Shown here piece by piece: positions 11,220-23,254 of a DNA stretch of 64,000 nucleotides. Position 1 is the stretch's first letter. Every line of letters starts with the position of its first letter. The notes beneath the pieces were generated by a model. That model worked only from the letters and a program-made list of their open reading frames with translations, had not been told where the DNA came from and searched no databases. The DNA comes from Bigelowiella natans CCMP2755 (taxonomy: Eukaryota > Cercozoa > Chlorarachniophyceae). The DNA lies in assembly GCA_000320545.1 (NCBI GenBank), contig ADNK01000048.1, positions 62,001 to 126,000 on the forward strand. Direction: 5' to 3'. Position numbers and translations under genes: made by a program.

Positions 11220-12713
11220 ATGGCGAACGTCAGCGAGGAAGGCACGGTGAGGAGGACCGTCGTCCTTGTTCTGGGGGACATCGGACGAAGCCCTAGGATG
11301 CAATATCATGCTTTATCTCTATCAGAGATGGAAAAATCCCACGTGCACTTAGTAGGCTATGCAGGGGCGGAGCCCTTCCCTGAAGTCAGGGCAGATACGC
11401 GTATTACAATCCACCATTTGGCCGAGTTCCCTCTACCGGTCCCGAAATACCTTTTTATTTTATGGGCACCAGTTAAAGTGATCCTGCAGATTTTACAATT
11501 GTTTTGGTTGCTTCTCCTCGCCCTGCCTCGTTACCAAAGCGTGATCGTTCAAAACCCGCCTGGCCTTCCGGCGTTGCTGGTCGTTCGGCTGGCCACCTGG
11601 CTGCTCTCGGCGCGCTTTGTAATAGATTGGCACAACATGGGCTACACCCTCCTCGCTATCAGATTCGGAAATAGGATGAATCACCCTTTTGTGAGGTTCG
11701 CACGCATGTACGAGCGCGTAGTTGGACGAAGCAGTGATGAAAATATCTGCGTCACAGAGGCAATGCGGAGCTTTCTTGAGAAACAGTGGAGCATTTCGGC
11801 AAAGGTGATGCACGACCACCCTCCTCGTCACTTCAAATCGCTTGGCACAGGCGAGAAGCATGAGTTGTTTCTTCGTCTGGAGAGGGATGGGTGTTTGAGT
11901 GATGTAGCCCCGTGGCTAAGGAAGCTGAGACGGGAGAATGCTGACCGAGCAGCTTCGGAGGAAAAGCGTGAGATTAAGAGCACGACTTCTTTCTCATACC
12001 AATGTGAAGACGCACACAAAGATAGTGCTTCTCCTCCTTCAGCCATAATGGAACCTTCCCGGCCGGCACTATTGGTCAGCTCCACAAGTTGGACCCCGGA
12101 CGAGGATCTTACCATGCTGCTAGATGCTGCGAAGCTCATCGATGAAGAGATTCACAGAAATAGAAAGCTGCCCCCAGTACTGATCGTAATTACTGGTCGT
12201 GGCCCGATGCTCGAATCGTTTCTCAAGGAGCTCCACACCTCCCAGTTAAAGCACGTGAAAGTGGTGACTGCATGGCTGAAGAGCGAAGACTATCCTAAGC
12301 TTCTTGGTGCGGCGGACATTGGCGTATCTCTCCATACGTCATCCTCCGGCCTAGACCTTCCAATGAAAGTTGTGGATATGTTTGGATGTGGCCTCCCTGT
12401 TTGTGCCCACGGCTTCAAATGCGTGGGTGAATTGGTTCGTGACGGCATCAACGGCTATATTTTCAATGACGCAAAGAAGCTTGCTGCTCAAATATGCGAT
12501 CTTCTGAAACGGTTTCCAAAAGAAGGCTCAACGCTTAGAGAGATGAGAGCTCGGATAGAGAAGAGTCGGGTTGGCTGGAGCGAAGCTTGGAAGAAATCAG
12601 TAATGCAGATATTCCAAGCACGTTTTGTTCCCGGTGCGAATGCTGCTAGATGTAAACTCTTTACTCTGGCAATTGTTGGTGGAATCGTAGCTTTGTTTGT
12701 GGCAATTTTATGA
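11220..12713 (+). CDS. ALG1: ALG1-type chitobiosyldiphosphodolichol beta-mannosyltransferase
   Basis: A single-exon frame of 497 residues. ALG1 adds the first mannose from GDP-mannose to GlcNAc2-PP-dolichol on the cytosolic face of the ER. Family marks are GDIGRSPRMQYHALSL near residue 20, VQNPPGLPALLV (about 110), FVIDWHNMGYTLL (about 137), a GT-B fold C-terminal half with LLVSSTSWTPDEDL (about 280), VITGRGPM (about 320), and the donor-site region GVSLHTSSSGLDLPMKVVDM with GCGLPVCA (about 370-400). Length fits the family (around 450-480). A membrane-associated hydrophobic segment lies at residues 80-107. Unlike animal and yeast ALG1, no helix precedes the GDIGRS motif; instead the C-terminus ends in a hydrophobic stretch, LFTLAIVGGIVALFVAIL. 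The start ATG follows a G-rich leader and is the only candidate before the first motif. Confidence 0.93.
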   Translation: MANVSEEGTVRRTVVLVLGDIGRSPRMQYHALSLSEMEKSHVHLVGYAGAEPFPEVRADTRITIHHLAEFPLPVPKYLFILWAPVKVILQILQLFWLLLLALPRYQSVIVQNPPGLPALLVVRLATWLLSARFVIDWHNMGYTLLAIRFGNRMNHPFVRFARMYERVVGRSSDENICVTEAMRSFLEKQWSISAKVMHDHPPRHFKSLGTGEKHELFLRLERDGCLSDVAPWLRKLRRENADRAASEEKREIKSTTSFSYQCEDAHKDSASPPSAIMEPSRPALLVSSTSWTPDEDLTMLLDAAKLIDEEIHRNRKLPPVLIVITGRGPMLESFLKELHTSQLKHVKVVTAWLKSEDYPKLLGAADIGVSLHTSSSGLDLPMKVVDMFGCGLPVCAHGFKCVGELVRDGINGYIFNDAKKLAAQICDLLKRFPKEGSTLREMRARIEKSRVGWSEAWKKSVMQIFQARFVPGANAARCKLFTLAIVGGIVALFVAIL

Positions 12714-13681
12714 CGGGCGTGGTGATGTGTAGATTACATTCTTGCTCTTATGTAGCTATATTAAGATCGCGATCAGAGCACCAGCTCGATCTACTTGCAC
12801 TTTTTTTCTTTATTACGACTAAAGACCCGTAAGACGTACACACACAGTTGACAGGTTACTTGCATCGTATGCATGAAGCGTAATGAGCTTTAGCTAGCAC
12901 TGTCTGGGATAGATCAAAGCATGACTGACGCTAAGATATACCAGCCATTCGTCCATAGTTTAATAGCACTGTTGCACCAAGCCAAAGCGAGGAATGCACA
13001 GATGTCGCAGCATGTGCAAACACTCAAACACTGCACACGTGCGTTGTGGCAGCGCAGTATAGGCACACGTGCAGTTCACACCACTGTCCTGCACTCGGCA
13101 GCCATCGCACACGAAGTATAACCTAATGCATCGTTAAAGAGTCATAGCATTTCAAATTACGTAACATCTTCTACAACTGCTGTCTCAATGCTAGCATTGG
13201 TATCCACCGTCGCAATTTATTTTCACCTTAATGTTTGCCTTCATGTCAACCCGTAAGAAACTACTGATCGAACTAGATCGAATTGCGAAAAAAATCGATG
13301 CAGCGGCTTTGAAGTGCACACATGCAATACAATAGGGCACAGAGCTGGCTAATCTAGCTTGCCGGCGCTTATGCTGACTGTCACATTAGCATTCGTATGT
13401 GCGCTAAAACAGCAATAATGGATACAAGCGGCGGCTGGTCATGAGGCGATTAATTACGTGTACTTTTGAATGTGTATGCAGAATGCCGACCAATGACGTC
13501 TAGATATGTCTGCCCAACAATTTCATCCAGCACTGAATAACGCAGGGAAATACCCCACGACGGCCGCGCGTGGGTTTCAAATGTACATACACCAGCTTTT
13601 TAATCTTCTTTTCCTCAGCTTTCCTCTTTTCCACAACAGACAAGCACGTTTAGAGAGAAGTGTGATGATTATACTCTTCCA
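12714..13681. other. Convergent 3' spacer
   Basis: Between the ALG1 and FAM227-like genes, which converge. It contains GCTAGC and GCTAGCATT-type palindromic words (near 12890 and 13190). No protein-like frame or RNA gene was seen. Confidence 0.5.
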
Positions 13682-15641
13682 CTACTTTGATTGCAGTACT
13701 ACTCGGGATCCAGAGCCACCCAACCGGGACATGCTTGCACGTCCACGTCCGGGAAGATGGGCTTGATTAGTTTGACCATACCTTTTTTCTTGGTAATGTT
13801 GCAGCAATGCCATAGCATATTGCTGCGATTCTCTGAGTGCTTTTCTGCGTTGTGCCTCCACGTATTGCTTCCTCTCCTTATATTCAGGCCTCTCTGAATC
13901 CTCGTACTCCGAGGCCTTGTGAGCCTCGTGATGGACCTGCATGGATTGCACAGTCTGATCAACACTTTGCTTGTACTTGGCTCTGAGGTTGCCGACGATA
14001 TCAGTCTCGCCGCTTCCGTCGGTAAGATGGCGGGAGATTGGCGTTGTTAGAGCGTGGGACTTTTTGCTGGCTGCTCTTACCACCGAAAGGTAATGCAACA
14101 TCAAAGCAGAGTGGTACATTGTCGTTGACTGTTTAAAGAAAGTTAACCAAAAAGACTTCCATTAACGTAAAATTTCGCTTAGACTCCACAACAAAAAGAA
14201 AGGATCGCATAATATGAGAGAAATTAAAAATTTCATTCTAGTTGCGACGACAGCCCGCGAAAATTCTTCCAAAGAAGATTGGGGGGACTTAGGGAGAAAG
14301 AAAGGAAATGTCGTAAGGCAGTGATATTACCTTCCGATCAATTTTGAAGGGAACCCTTTTAGTGTCAATAATGGCAGGCATGCTCTCATGTCGCTCATTC
14401 TCCTGACCACCTCCGGAGATCGATGCAGCTGTCCTAGATTTTGATTTCCACGAGGCTTTTGTGGTTGGACGGCTTTTCTTAGAAATCGCCGTCACAGGCC
14501 TCGTAGAACCGGATATCTTCGTACCATCTGCAGTCTCGCGGTGGCGCTGAAGTGATCTGCTCATGGGCTGAGGACAGAGCATTTCATCCAAATTCTCCAT
14601 CCTCTGAACAATCTTCTTTTTGAGTTGAAAGGCCTTGCGCAGCATCCGATCCTGCGAGATAGTTTCATGCAACAGTTATCGACTATGCCAATAGCATGCT
14701 GGAGAGAACACACACACACACACACACAAACGCACATGCACACACTCAACACACAATATTCACGGGCATAACTGCGCGATCGTATATGTGCTTTGATTTG
14801 TGATGCAGCTATCTTCATACAGATTATAGATTCACTGTATGTCAGGACACATCTACATGTACTAGAGAGAGCGAGAGACGTGAGACGGGGTTTGGAGAAA
14901 GAGAAAGAGTGTGAAATCAAACAAAATGGACAGGCATAGGATTAAAGTTGAGTTCTCCAATCTCTCCTCTCTAACTAGCGCCAATAGAATGCAGTAAAGC
15001 TGCCGAGGCAGGCAGCAGCGGTGGCTGATGGTCGTCATCATCATCATCATACCTGGTCTGAGATCGCTTGGCTGATAAGATTGATCCAGTGGCTGATGTT
15101 TATTCTATACGGTTGGTAACCGGTGGTCCAGTCCAGAATTATCGCCTTCAACTTGGAGGGGAACTCACCGGAGAAGTTTTCCTTCGACTTCGGATACGCA
15201 CTCACGAGGGAATAGTATAGCGTCTGGGCTAGCCCGTCAGGGTACATGTTCATGAAGAAGTCCTTCTCCGTGCACAACGAACCTGGGCCCCTGGCACTCG
15301 GGTTGGCCATGTCGTCAGGGGTCAGCATCGAATCGAATAGATTTACGAAATTCTCGGCCATTCTATTGAAAATCGCTCCTCGGATTCGAGACTGTTCCTC
15401 TTGAGCTTCCTGAGATTCCGATGCCACATCATCGGGTATGCTCGAGAGGCTGCTGCTCGCTCTGTTATGGCCCTTTTTACTACGGAACTTCCGCTTTCTA
15501 TCGGCTTGAGGTGTACCTGGCCCGAAGCAGCTCGAAACTAGAAACCTGCGATTTCAAAACTGGTTATGTCATCATCGTGCTGCCACAGGAATTCAGCTTG
15601 TGTATGTGTATATGTATGTGTGTGTGTGAGAGAGAGAGAGA

Positions 15642-15675
<34 letters not shown>

Positions 15676-16029
15676 TATTGATAATGATGAGCGTGTTAGC
15701 TTTTATCGTACCAAAATCCATCGTTTGCTATTGCAAGGGCCTCTTGCTGCTTGAACCGCTTGCGAAATCTCTCAGCATCAGCTTCAGATACAAAGGGGAG
15801 TCTGTTGATCGCATGGTTCATCATCTCAGGGAGGCGAGCTGCTTTGGGAGCTGCAACTGTGCCACTCTCAAGAGAGCGAGGAAGGTTACGAGCCTGGGTC
15901 TCAACGTTATTTGTTGTAACATCATCCGAGGACGAAGAATCACTAATTCCGATACCTACAAGATCAAGGAAATAGCAAATTAGATGAGCAGTAAAGCCTT
16001 CTCTTTTCGTCCTCTCTCTATCTCTCTAT

Positions 16030-16064
<35 letters not shown>

Positions 16065-18295
16065 ACACATAGTATACTTATATAATATATGTCTCAGTAT
16101 CCTTATAATTCATTATACCTGTCATAAATGTTCCTGCCTGGCCCATGGTACTTCGTTTCGCGCTACCTGCTCTCCCATAAAAGGAAGCCGATTTTCTATT
16201 CATCGTGCTGAACCCAGAACTAAAATTGGAGCCGGGGCTCGTAGGAGATAATTCTTCTGGTTGGTACTGAAGCCTAATTTAGTCAAGCAGCCGAAGATCA
16301 AAACAATAGCAGTTGAGGGTTGTTCCCCAACAAATTGAATGGATCTTTCCAACACGATTAGCTAGCAATCACAAACCCATTCGAATAGTTCCCAGTCAGC
16401 GAAAAGAGAGATTTACTCCCTGTCATTAGATTATCAATAATCTTCTCTGCGGCTTTCATGCCCTCTTTCTTCAATAGTAATTGATTTTCCTCCATCTTAG
16501 GCTGTAGAACAAAACAGAGAAAAGGAATAAGTGACTACCTTGTGCATAATTAATCTTTTTTCGTATTTTTCTCACCAGGTACGGATCAGGTCGCGGCCGA
16601 ACTCTTATCTTAGGCAATCCAGCTGATTAGATTATAAGTTTTTAATCCAAAATAAAGCCACATTTTGCCGAAATATGAACAGGAGTCCGAATTACCAGGT
16701 TTCCTATCCAATGTATCATCATCTGCTATCGACGAGTTCCACCCAGGTTTACTAGAGCTGCAGACAGGATATGCAATTACAACTTGCGTCGATAGAAAGT
16801 GTAACAGAATTTGATTTATTGAACGAACCTGGTGGCTTTCTTCATCTTCTCTGCCTTCTTTCGTATAGCTGCATATTTCAGCAAATGTAAATTTACAGAT
16901 GTTGGACCTGTGTCATTAGTATGGTGCAAATGTTATCATTACTTCGCTCCCTTCGTCCCCAACTTGTATTCATCAGCATCGCATTCACCTAATTCAACAT
17001 TTGAAGGTTAGCTCTACATTCTGAGGGTTTTATTCAGTAGTAGAAAATACAGGTATGTACCCTCTGCAAATCTTCGACAGTTGACACCCCTCTCTGAAGT
17101 TAATCGTACGATTAGTATTTGTCCTTCATTCAACTTGATTACTGTTACCTTGCCAGAACTTTTATTCTTAAGAGAGGATTTTGTCCTTGCGCTGGATTCA
17201 TATTAAAAAATTGGTCACCCATATATCAGTACGCTAAACGCGGTTGATTTCGTTGGAAGATACCTTAAATCTCTCATGATGTTGTATCGTATATCCTGCA
17301 ATACAGGGGAAATTATAAGTAAACTTTAAGAGAGAATATTTTGAAGAAGTAGCTGCCTCAGACCTGTTCGACCATCTCTCTTTCAATGTCGCGTTCCAAC
17401 ATTGCCTCTTGAGGATCTTCAATGCTAACCTGTTGAGGTGTGTGCAGCCTTAGTGGGAAAGGGTTAGGATGTGATAGGCAATTTGATGTAAAAACTTCCA
17501 TCTTGCAGAATAAGAGGTTCAATTCATTCGTTTCGTACTGGTTCAAGCTTCTCAAATTTTTGCCAGAATTCCTCCATCTTTTTCCTTTCGGCCAGTTGAC
17601 TGTCAGGCCGCATTTCTTTCTGTTCGTCACTTCTTTTCTCCTCTCTCATCTTCATATCTTTCTCCCACCTCTTGTAAGCATCAGCCGAAGGTCCCTGTGT
17701 CATGAAGACGTTATTCGGAAGAACTTTCGATTGCATGCACATTATAAAATGACCTCATCAGGACTCTCAGCAATGTTGCCCATTGTTGTCCCTTCAGGAT
17801 GGATCATATTGCTAGAAACTTGCTAAAGACAATGGCGATACGATCGAGGACTTATATCTTCTTGATAGCTGCCTCTCAGGCGAGCCCCCCTCCTTCTTAC
17901 ACGAGCTGAGTGTGACAGATGCAGTGCAGCTTCTTTGACGTAAACCTGGTAAACCTCCGTTACTGGCCTTCGCCCGTTTCCATGAAAAGGGCTCATGCAG
18001 TGATAAAAACCCGGAAACGGAAGGGTTTCTTACACTCCGACAATGGACAAAGCCTGCCTTTTTTGGGACAATTCTCGGATAAATAGAGGCTATTTTCATC
18101 TTGCGACAAAATCGTTTGGGCATCTTTTAATTTCGGAACGGACAACTGGAGAAGGTGAAGGGGGGGGCGAGCCGACGATACTCGACTGGCTGGTGACACC
18201 ACGCTCCCATGGTTCGATCGCGACTGGTTCTTTCCGTTAAAGTTGCTATTTGCAAGATTTTTCTGGCTGGGGCTGGCTGGCAGGCGGTATGACAT
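13682..18295 (-). CDS. FAM227-like (FWWh-region) protein
   Basis: About 15 small exons, reading right to left from ATG 18295 (MSYRLPASPSQKNL). Middle exons carry Ser-rich and coiled-coil sequence (MEEFWQKFEKLEP near 17560; MEENQLLLKKEGMKAAEKII near 16470). The FWWh core spans exons at 15705-15932 and 15060-15559: the codon split AIANDGFW|FLVSSCFG gives the Phe-Trp pair, followed by FNRMAENFVNLFDSML and the strongly conserved-looking YPDGLAQTLYYSLVSAYP. The last exons hold a basic region (14330-14655), SALMLHYLSVVRA, and a charged coiled coil ending at 13682. FAM227 proteins of animals and flagellates are associated with cilia or sperm, function unknown. Introns hold CA, GT/GA/TA and CT repeats. 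The start is uncertain because it overlaps the divergent neighbour. Confidence 0.75.
15617..15675. repeat. Compound (GT)n-(GA)n-(TA)n microsatellite in an intron
   Basis: Three dinucleotide runs in succession, ending in a self-complementary TA run, within an intron between the two FWWh exons of the FAM227-like gene. Confidence 0.9.
16031..16068. repeat. (CA)n microsatellite in an intron
   Basis: An almost pure CA run preceded by short CT repeats, in an intron of the FAM227-like gene. Confidence 0.9.
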
Positions 18296-19644
18296 CAGAA
18301 CTATGGCCTACACTAGTCGTTCCCAGGATCACAGATTTGTTTTCATTCCCCTCTACAGGCAGCTTTTGCTGCAGATGCGATGGGCCTTGGACAGCACAGG
18401 AGTCTGCCATTTAGTTCTGGATTCCTATGGCTAACTGCAACCGGGATTGGAGATGCTCTCGGAGGTAACGGGATTTGACAACGAATGGTTTCGCTCCAGC
18501 TTCAACCATGTAAATGTTTTAGTTTTCCTTGGACATGCAATATTATCATCGTATGGGCTCTATCATGGAACAGTATCCCCGGAAGAATTTTGGAAGGAAG
18601 CTGGAATTGTATGCACTGGATCCATACTCTCGGGTTCTGCATGGCAGGTTTGTCTCGACGCCCTAATATATGCCGATTGTGTCATGTATAAACTACGATT
18701 CCAAAGTCATCGTTTATCACTGAATCCATATTGCGAGGACCGCGACAGAAATTATGGCCAATCATCCCATCTCCCTATGCACGTCAATACTTTTACTCAT
18801 CCTCTACAATGATGCAGGGCGCTCTAGATTCGTGCATTGCTGGGGATTTTCAGTTCGAGGTGGGCATGTTAGGGACGGGTTTTGCCTGTGGCATGCTTTT
18901 TTGGACGGGCCTGAAGGCGGGGCGTTCGTGGACTCGGTCGAGCACGCAAGGAAGTTGGGGAGATGCAACTTTGAGTTGGGCCTGCGGAGGGGCGTCTGCC
19001 TTCTTCGTGAGCACAGACAGGCGGTCCTCATCCACCATTCACTTCTCAATACCTTCCACATCCAACTCCACAGTGCCACATTGTGATGATATATTAGATA
19101 ACCGATGCGTTCCAATATCCACTCTTAGCTACCATGGGAACTGGCTTCAGGCCGTTACGGGTGAGCGCACGGGCGAATCTGGTAGATCAACAATCTAGTT
19201 ACCTTAAACTATTTGTATCGATGATTAGGAGAGTTGCTTCTCTAACGCATCCATAATACCACACGAACGCATCTTCACCAATGACATAAATGCAAATATG
19301 ACTCGCGCCTCCTTCCAAACTCTGGGCTATTATTCAAAGGTGTGGACGTCCTAAGAGCCGGATTGTCCACAATGTTGGGATTCTTAGTAGTGCAAGTGCT
19401 GCTAATTGCACTGGTACCGACGGGCTTTCTCTGGACTGAAAATGAATCAAATGATGAGGTTGAAGAGGTGGAGTCAGTAGGAGACCAACACCAAAGTAAT
19501 AACTTGTACAGTGCCGCTCAAGGCCGTCCCGGATATGGGACAGAAAAGAATATCTTCGGTTCCTTCATTGGTAGTCACCAAATTCCACAGAACGCCTCAT
19601 TCTCCTCAAACATCTCCAGAGAGGGTCCAACCCATCAAGTTTAA
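18289..19644 (+). CDS. Small multipass membrane protein, function unknown
   Basis: Not recognised. Start ATG 18289 (MTSELWPTL), then an exon from 18360 (AAFAADAMGLGQHRSLPF, then FLWLTATGIGDALG). Next come 18526-18649 (FLGHAILSSYGLYHGTVSPE, then AGIVCTGSILSGSAWQ), 18817-18935 (GALDSCIAGDFQFEVGMLGT, GFACGMLFWTGLKAGR) and the last exon from 19341 (VDVLRAGLSTMLGFLVVQVL, LLIALVPTGFLW, then a polar acidic tail ending at 19644). Phases agree across the first introns. Four to five membrane helices with Gly/Ala-rich faces and a C-terminal acidic tail (NESNDEVEEVESVGD) are predicted. Its start codon lies against the start codon of the FAM227-like gene on the other strand, so the two may share one promoter region. 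Confidence 0.6.
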
Positions 19645-20689
19645 GTCTTTGCTTCTTCTTTTATCTTTCAAAAGAGTCTACTTTGAGGATCACTTAGCGT
19701 TGCAAATTAACAAGAAAATCAGCTGCACACAAGCAAACGTTTCAACATTAAAGGATATGCATACTAAATGTAAAGCGCGAATCACCCGAATGGCATCGGC
19801 CCAAATAACGGCAGTTGTAACATGGACATGGAAAAATAAGCAAAGTTAGCATTTCTAAGTGTACTGTGTGCTGTGTGCGAGCGTAACAATTCATGTAGTA
19901 CTATTATGTGGAAGTAATGATCGATCTTAGTGTCGTTATGCCTCCACATGCATTAGCACTATTTTATTTTTTATCCTTCACGCTACGGTCGGTCGATTCA
20001 GCTAGCTAGAGAGCGATATTAGACTTGTGCGGAACACATGCAGCCAGGCTTAGAAGTTACAGTACAATAACTATAATCTACAAGAGAGACATATAAATTT
20101 AAAATGCCGAAACAGTACTAGTTAGAGGTTCTGCAATCCAGGGATATATCGATCCCTGAGCATACGCACCTTGTTCCCATGGGACGCACCAATTTACAAG
20201 GATCATGCCTATCGTTCAATTAACTTTCTAGTATAAGTGAATGCGAAGAGGTGTACGAACTTTCTCTTTTGTCAGGGGCTGATGAATGCACATGTACATG
20301 TGCAGCTGTCACACAAACATCAAATGCTGAGCGTAGCGCATGACCTCACGCAGATGCCGCACGAGGCCTAGCTAGCTAGATGATTGCATCGTAGCGTTGC
20401 GTTCATCGTTGAACGATGAAGACATCTTACATGATGAGCATTAATTCACAGGTGATATTTGTTGTGCACACACAATAAGCTACAATCGGCATGTCTAGAT
20501 GGGTCTATAACATGTCACATGCATGACAGCGCAGGTGCATGAAACGTCGCTTTGCAATGCCATCTAGCCATGCATGCGCTAAACAATGTGATGCTACAAA
20601 ATTTCACAATGATGGCACATAAATTTAAAGTTGCAACGTTATCTTACTCTCTCTGTCTCTCTCTTCGTGTGTGCTGGTATATGTGTATA

Positions 20690-20729
<40 letters not shown>

Positions 20730-21012
20730 ATGTAACATTGTATGCATGCATCATGCGAAGGTCTTCAGTTGTGAGACAAAGTGTTGCATCTTTAGTCTTT
20801 TAACAGATAATTCGATTGGACTTCTAAACATTTATCTGGTTGCAACTTTTGCATGCATCCGCATGCTGGCGTGGCGCATAGTCTCGAGGCACACATGCTA
20901 ATAAAATGTAAAATTTAAATTCTAAATCTATCAAGGTTGTCATCTGTACGGCTACAAATAGCTTTGCGTTAAATCGCCGCCTTCAATTATAGTTTTGAAA
21001 TAAATCACCAAA
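19645..21012. other. Convergent 3' spacer rich in GCATGC/GCTAGC
   Basis: The longest spacer. CTAGCTAGCTAG occurs near 20375, CATGCATGCG near 20570, ATGCATGCAT near 20745, and GCATGCATCCGCATGC near 20850. A TG run lies at 20685-20729. No credible coding exon was seen. Confidence 0.6.
20685..20729. repeat. (TG)n microsatellite
   Basis: A TG dinucleotide run interrupted by TA near its left end, in a convergent spacer. Confidence 0.9.
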
Positions 21013-22727
21013 CTAGGTTGAGTGATTCATGTTAATCAACTTCGCGAACTTCTTCCATTCTTTTCCTGAACAAATAATGGCTGCCGAGAAGGGTGCAGGT
21101 TCACCTTTTGCATTGTTTTTCAGCCGTGACCGAATTTTCTTTCCCCCTCCCGAAGTTCTCGAACCCGCTGCCGCTACTTCTTCTGCTGCTTGTATGGGAA
21201 CAAAGGTGATGATATACACTGAGGAAGTGGCACTGGTCGGACGCACACAGAACGCTACGACTCGTGTGCACTTCCATCCGAACTTGCAGCCATCAACTAC
21301 ACAACCGTCACTACCCAACACTGCGATGCCAGCGCTGCCAATCAGAACGAGGCCAGCATCACCAATGTCGGAAGTCGCGAATGATAGCGATCTCTCTATT
21401 CGAATAACCTTGACAAGAGGAGAGTCTTTTCGCACACTACCGTCTTCACCGTTAGGCTCCATCGTCGCAGTCATTTCTTTGAAATCTTGTCGCGCAAGCT
21501 GTTGGACATCTCGTGGGAATCTCAGAAGCTGTAGGCCTACAACATGGCCCTGAATGAGCCCCGGAACTTTCGAATTAACCGCAAAAGCCTCCAGGGAATA
21601 CGACGATAGAGATGCCCATGCATATCGCCATTCAACCCAATTCACAGGGTCATGCTTGCTCTCTGCTTGCACCCTTGCTGACGATTTCTTCTTCCGTTCT
21701 CCTTCCGTTTCTGCTATTCCTCCTCCTCCTCCTCCTCCTCCTCCTCCTCCTCCTCTTCCACTGACAATGGGCGCTCGATACGAGACCGGCGCTTCTGCAG
21801 AGATATCTACGAGGCCCTGCGACGTGTGAGCGACGAGGTCCAGCGTGCCAGACATTGGCCTCGTGATCGCCCCCACAAGGCCAGTTCCCACGCCCCGTAG
21901 AAACCCCCATGCCCCGCCATGTAAGGCGCCTTGGATGGGTTCTGTCACCACACCGCTCACACCCCCCCAGACCCCTGAGGCGAGGCGGCCAACGCCGCTG
22001 AAGATGCTGCGACTCTCCGGCGCGTGCTCAGCGCTCCCCTCCTCATCAAAGCCACTATGGCCGAAGGAGGAGCTGCTGCGACTGTGGTGATAATGATGAC
22101 GACGGCGACGTTGATCCATACCGTGTCTTCGCTGGCTCGGCGGCGTTTCAGCTCGCATTATTCTCCTCCTCGCCGCAGAAGAGGACGGAGATGGCGATGC
22201 TAAAGAAGACCCGGCTCCTCCCGTGGTGGAGGAGGAGGAGGAGCTGGACGATAACCGATCCAAGTTGCGAGCCAGTGAAGAGGTTATGGAAGCTAGAGAT
22301 GCCAGGGTGCCCTCAGAAGTATGGCGGACCAGCGAAAGTGTGCCCGCCGCTAGCGCAGAGAGGAAAGCAGAGGGGCTCTTCCTCAAGGCATGCGTGGGGA
22401 GCGTCAGGAAGTCGGTCACCCCGGTCATTATCGACTGATATCCGATGCATGCAAAACAACAAGAACAACCACCAAAACGTCAGGAACATTGAAAACCAAG
22501 CCCAGTATCATGTACCGTCGTGTGCACACGATGTACTACAACGGCAGCGTCTGCAGCGGGAAAAATACGCGCGCGTGCACGTGTGCCTACGTGCGTACGT
22601 GTGTGCGGTGTGCGAGCAGCTACCTGCACGAGAAATGTGGGATTTCCGAGGATTTGGAGAGATCTGGATAAAGCAGAGGGAGATCATCATCGTCATGATC
22701 AACATCATCAGCAAACTTTCGTAAAGG

Positions 22728-22766
<39 letters not shown>

Positions 22767-23223
22767 TCCACATGACCCACGACTGCTTACCCTAGGATGA
22801 TAGGGGCCGAGATGATCGCATCCGTCAGGTATTGGGCTCCGAGCTGCCTTCCGAATTGGTTCAGCGGTGTGCACAGCTTGTGCATCGAGACCTTTGAGAG
22901 CGTAAGAGGCATGCGCCCAGCCCCCACGTGCAGAAATCGGAGTATCTACGGCATATAAAAATAATTCGGAATAAGGAGATTTTGCGAAGTCGCCACTGGC
23001 ATTTATGGCACGGATCAACATCGAAGGCTTTCTCATTGCTTTCGGATGGTGACGAGATGATCGCCATCGCCGAGACAAACGCAAGCAGCATATAAGTAGT
23101 AACTGCGACCCACACCCCATCATAGCACCATCATCAACTTGGCCTATACTAGTTCCTTGTACTACCAGACATCATCATAATACTGCGTAATCCTACTTAA
23201 AATCACGACCACAACACTACTAT

Positions 23224-23254
<31 letters not shown>

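Noticed and set aside
20552-20803. Plus-strand frame with Cys-Val repeats near a TG run
   Set aside because: It is the translation of the TG microsatellite and spacer, not a gene.
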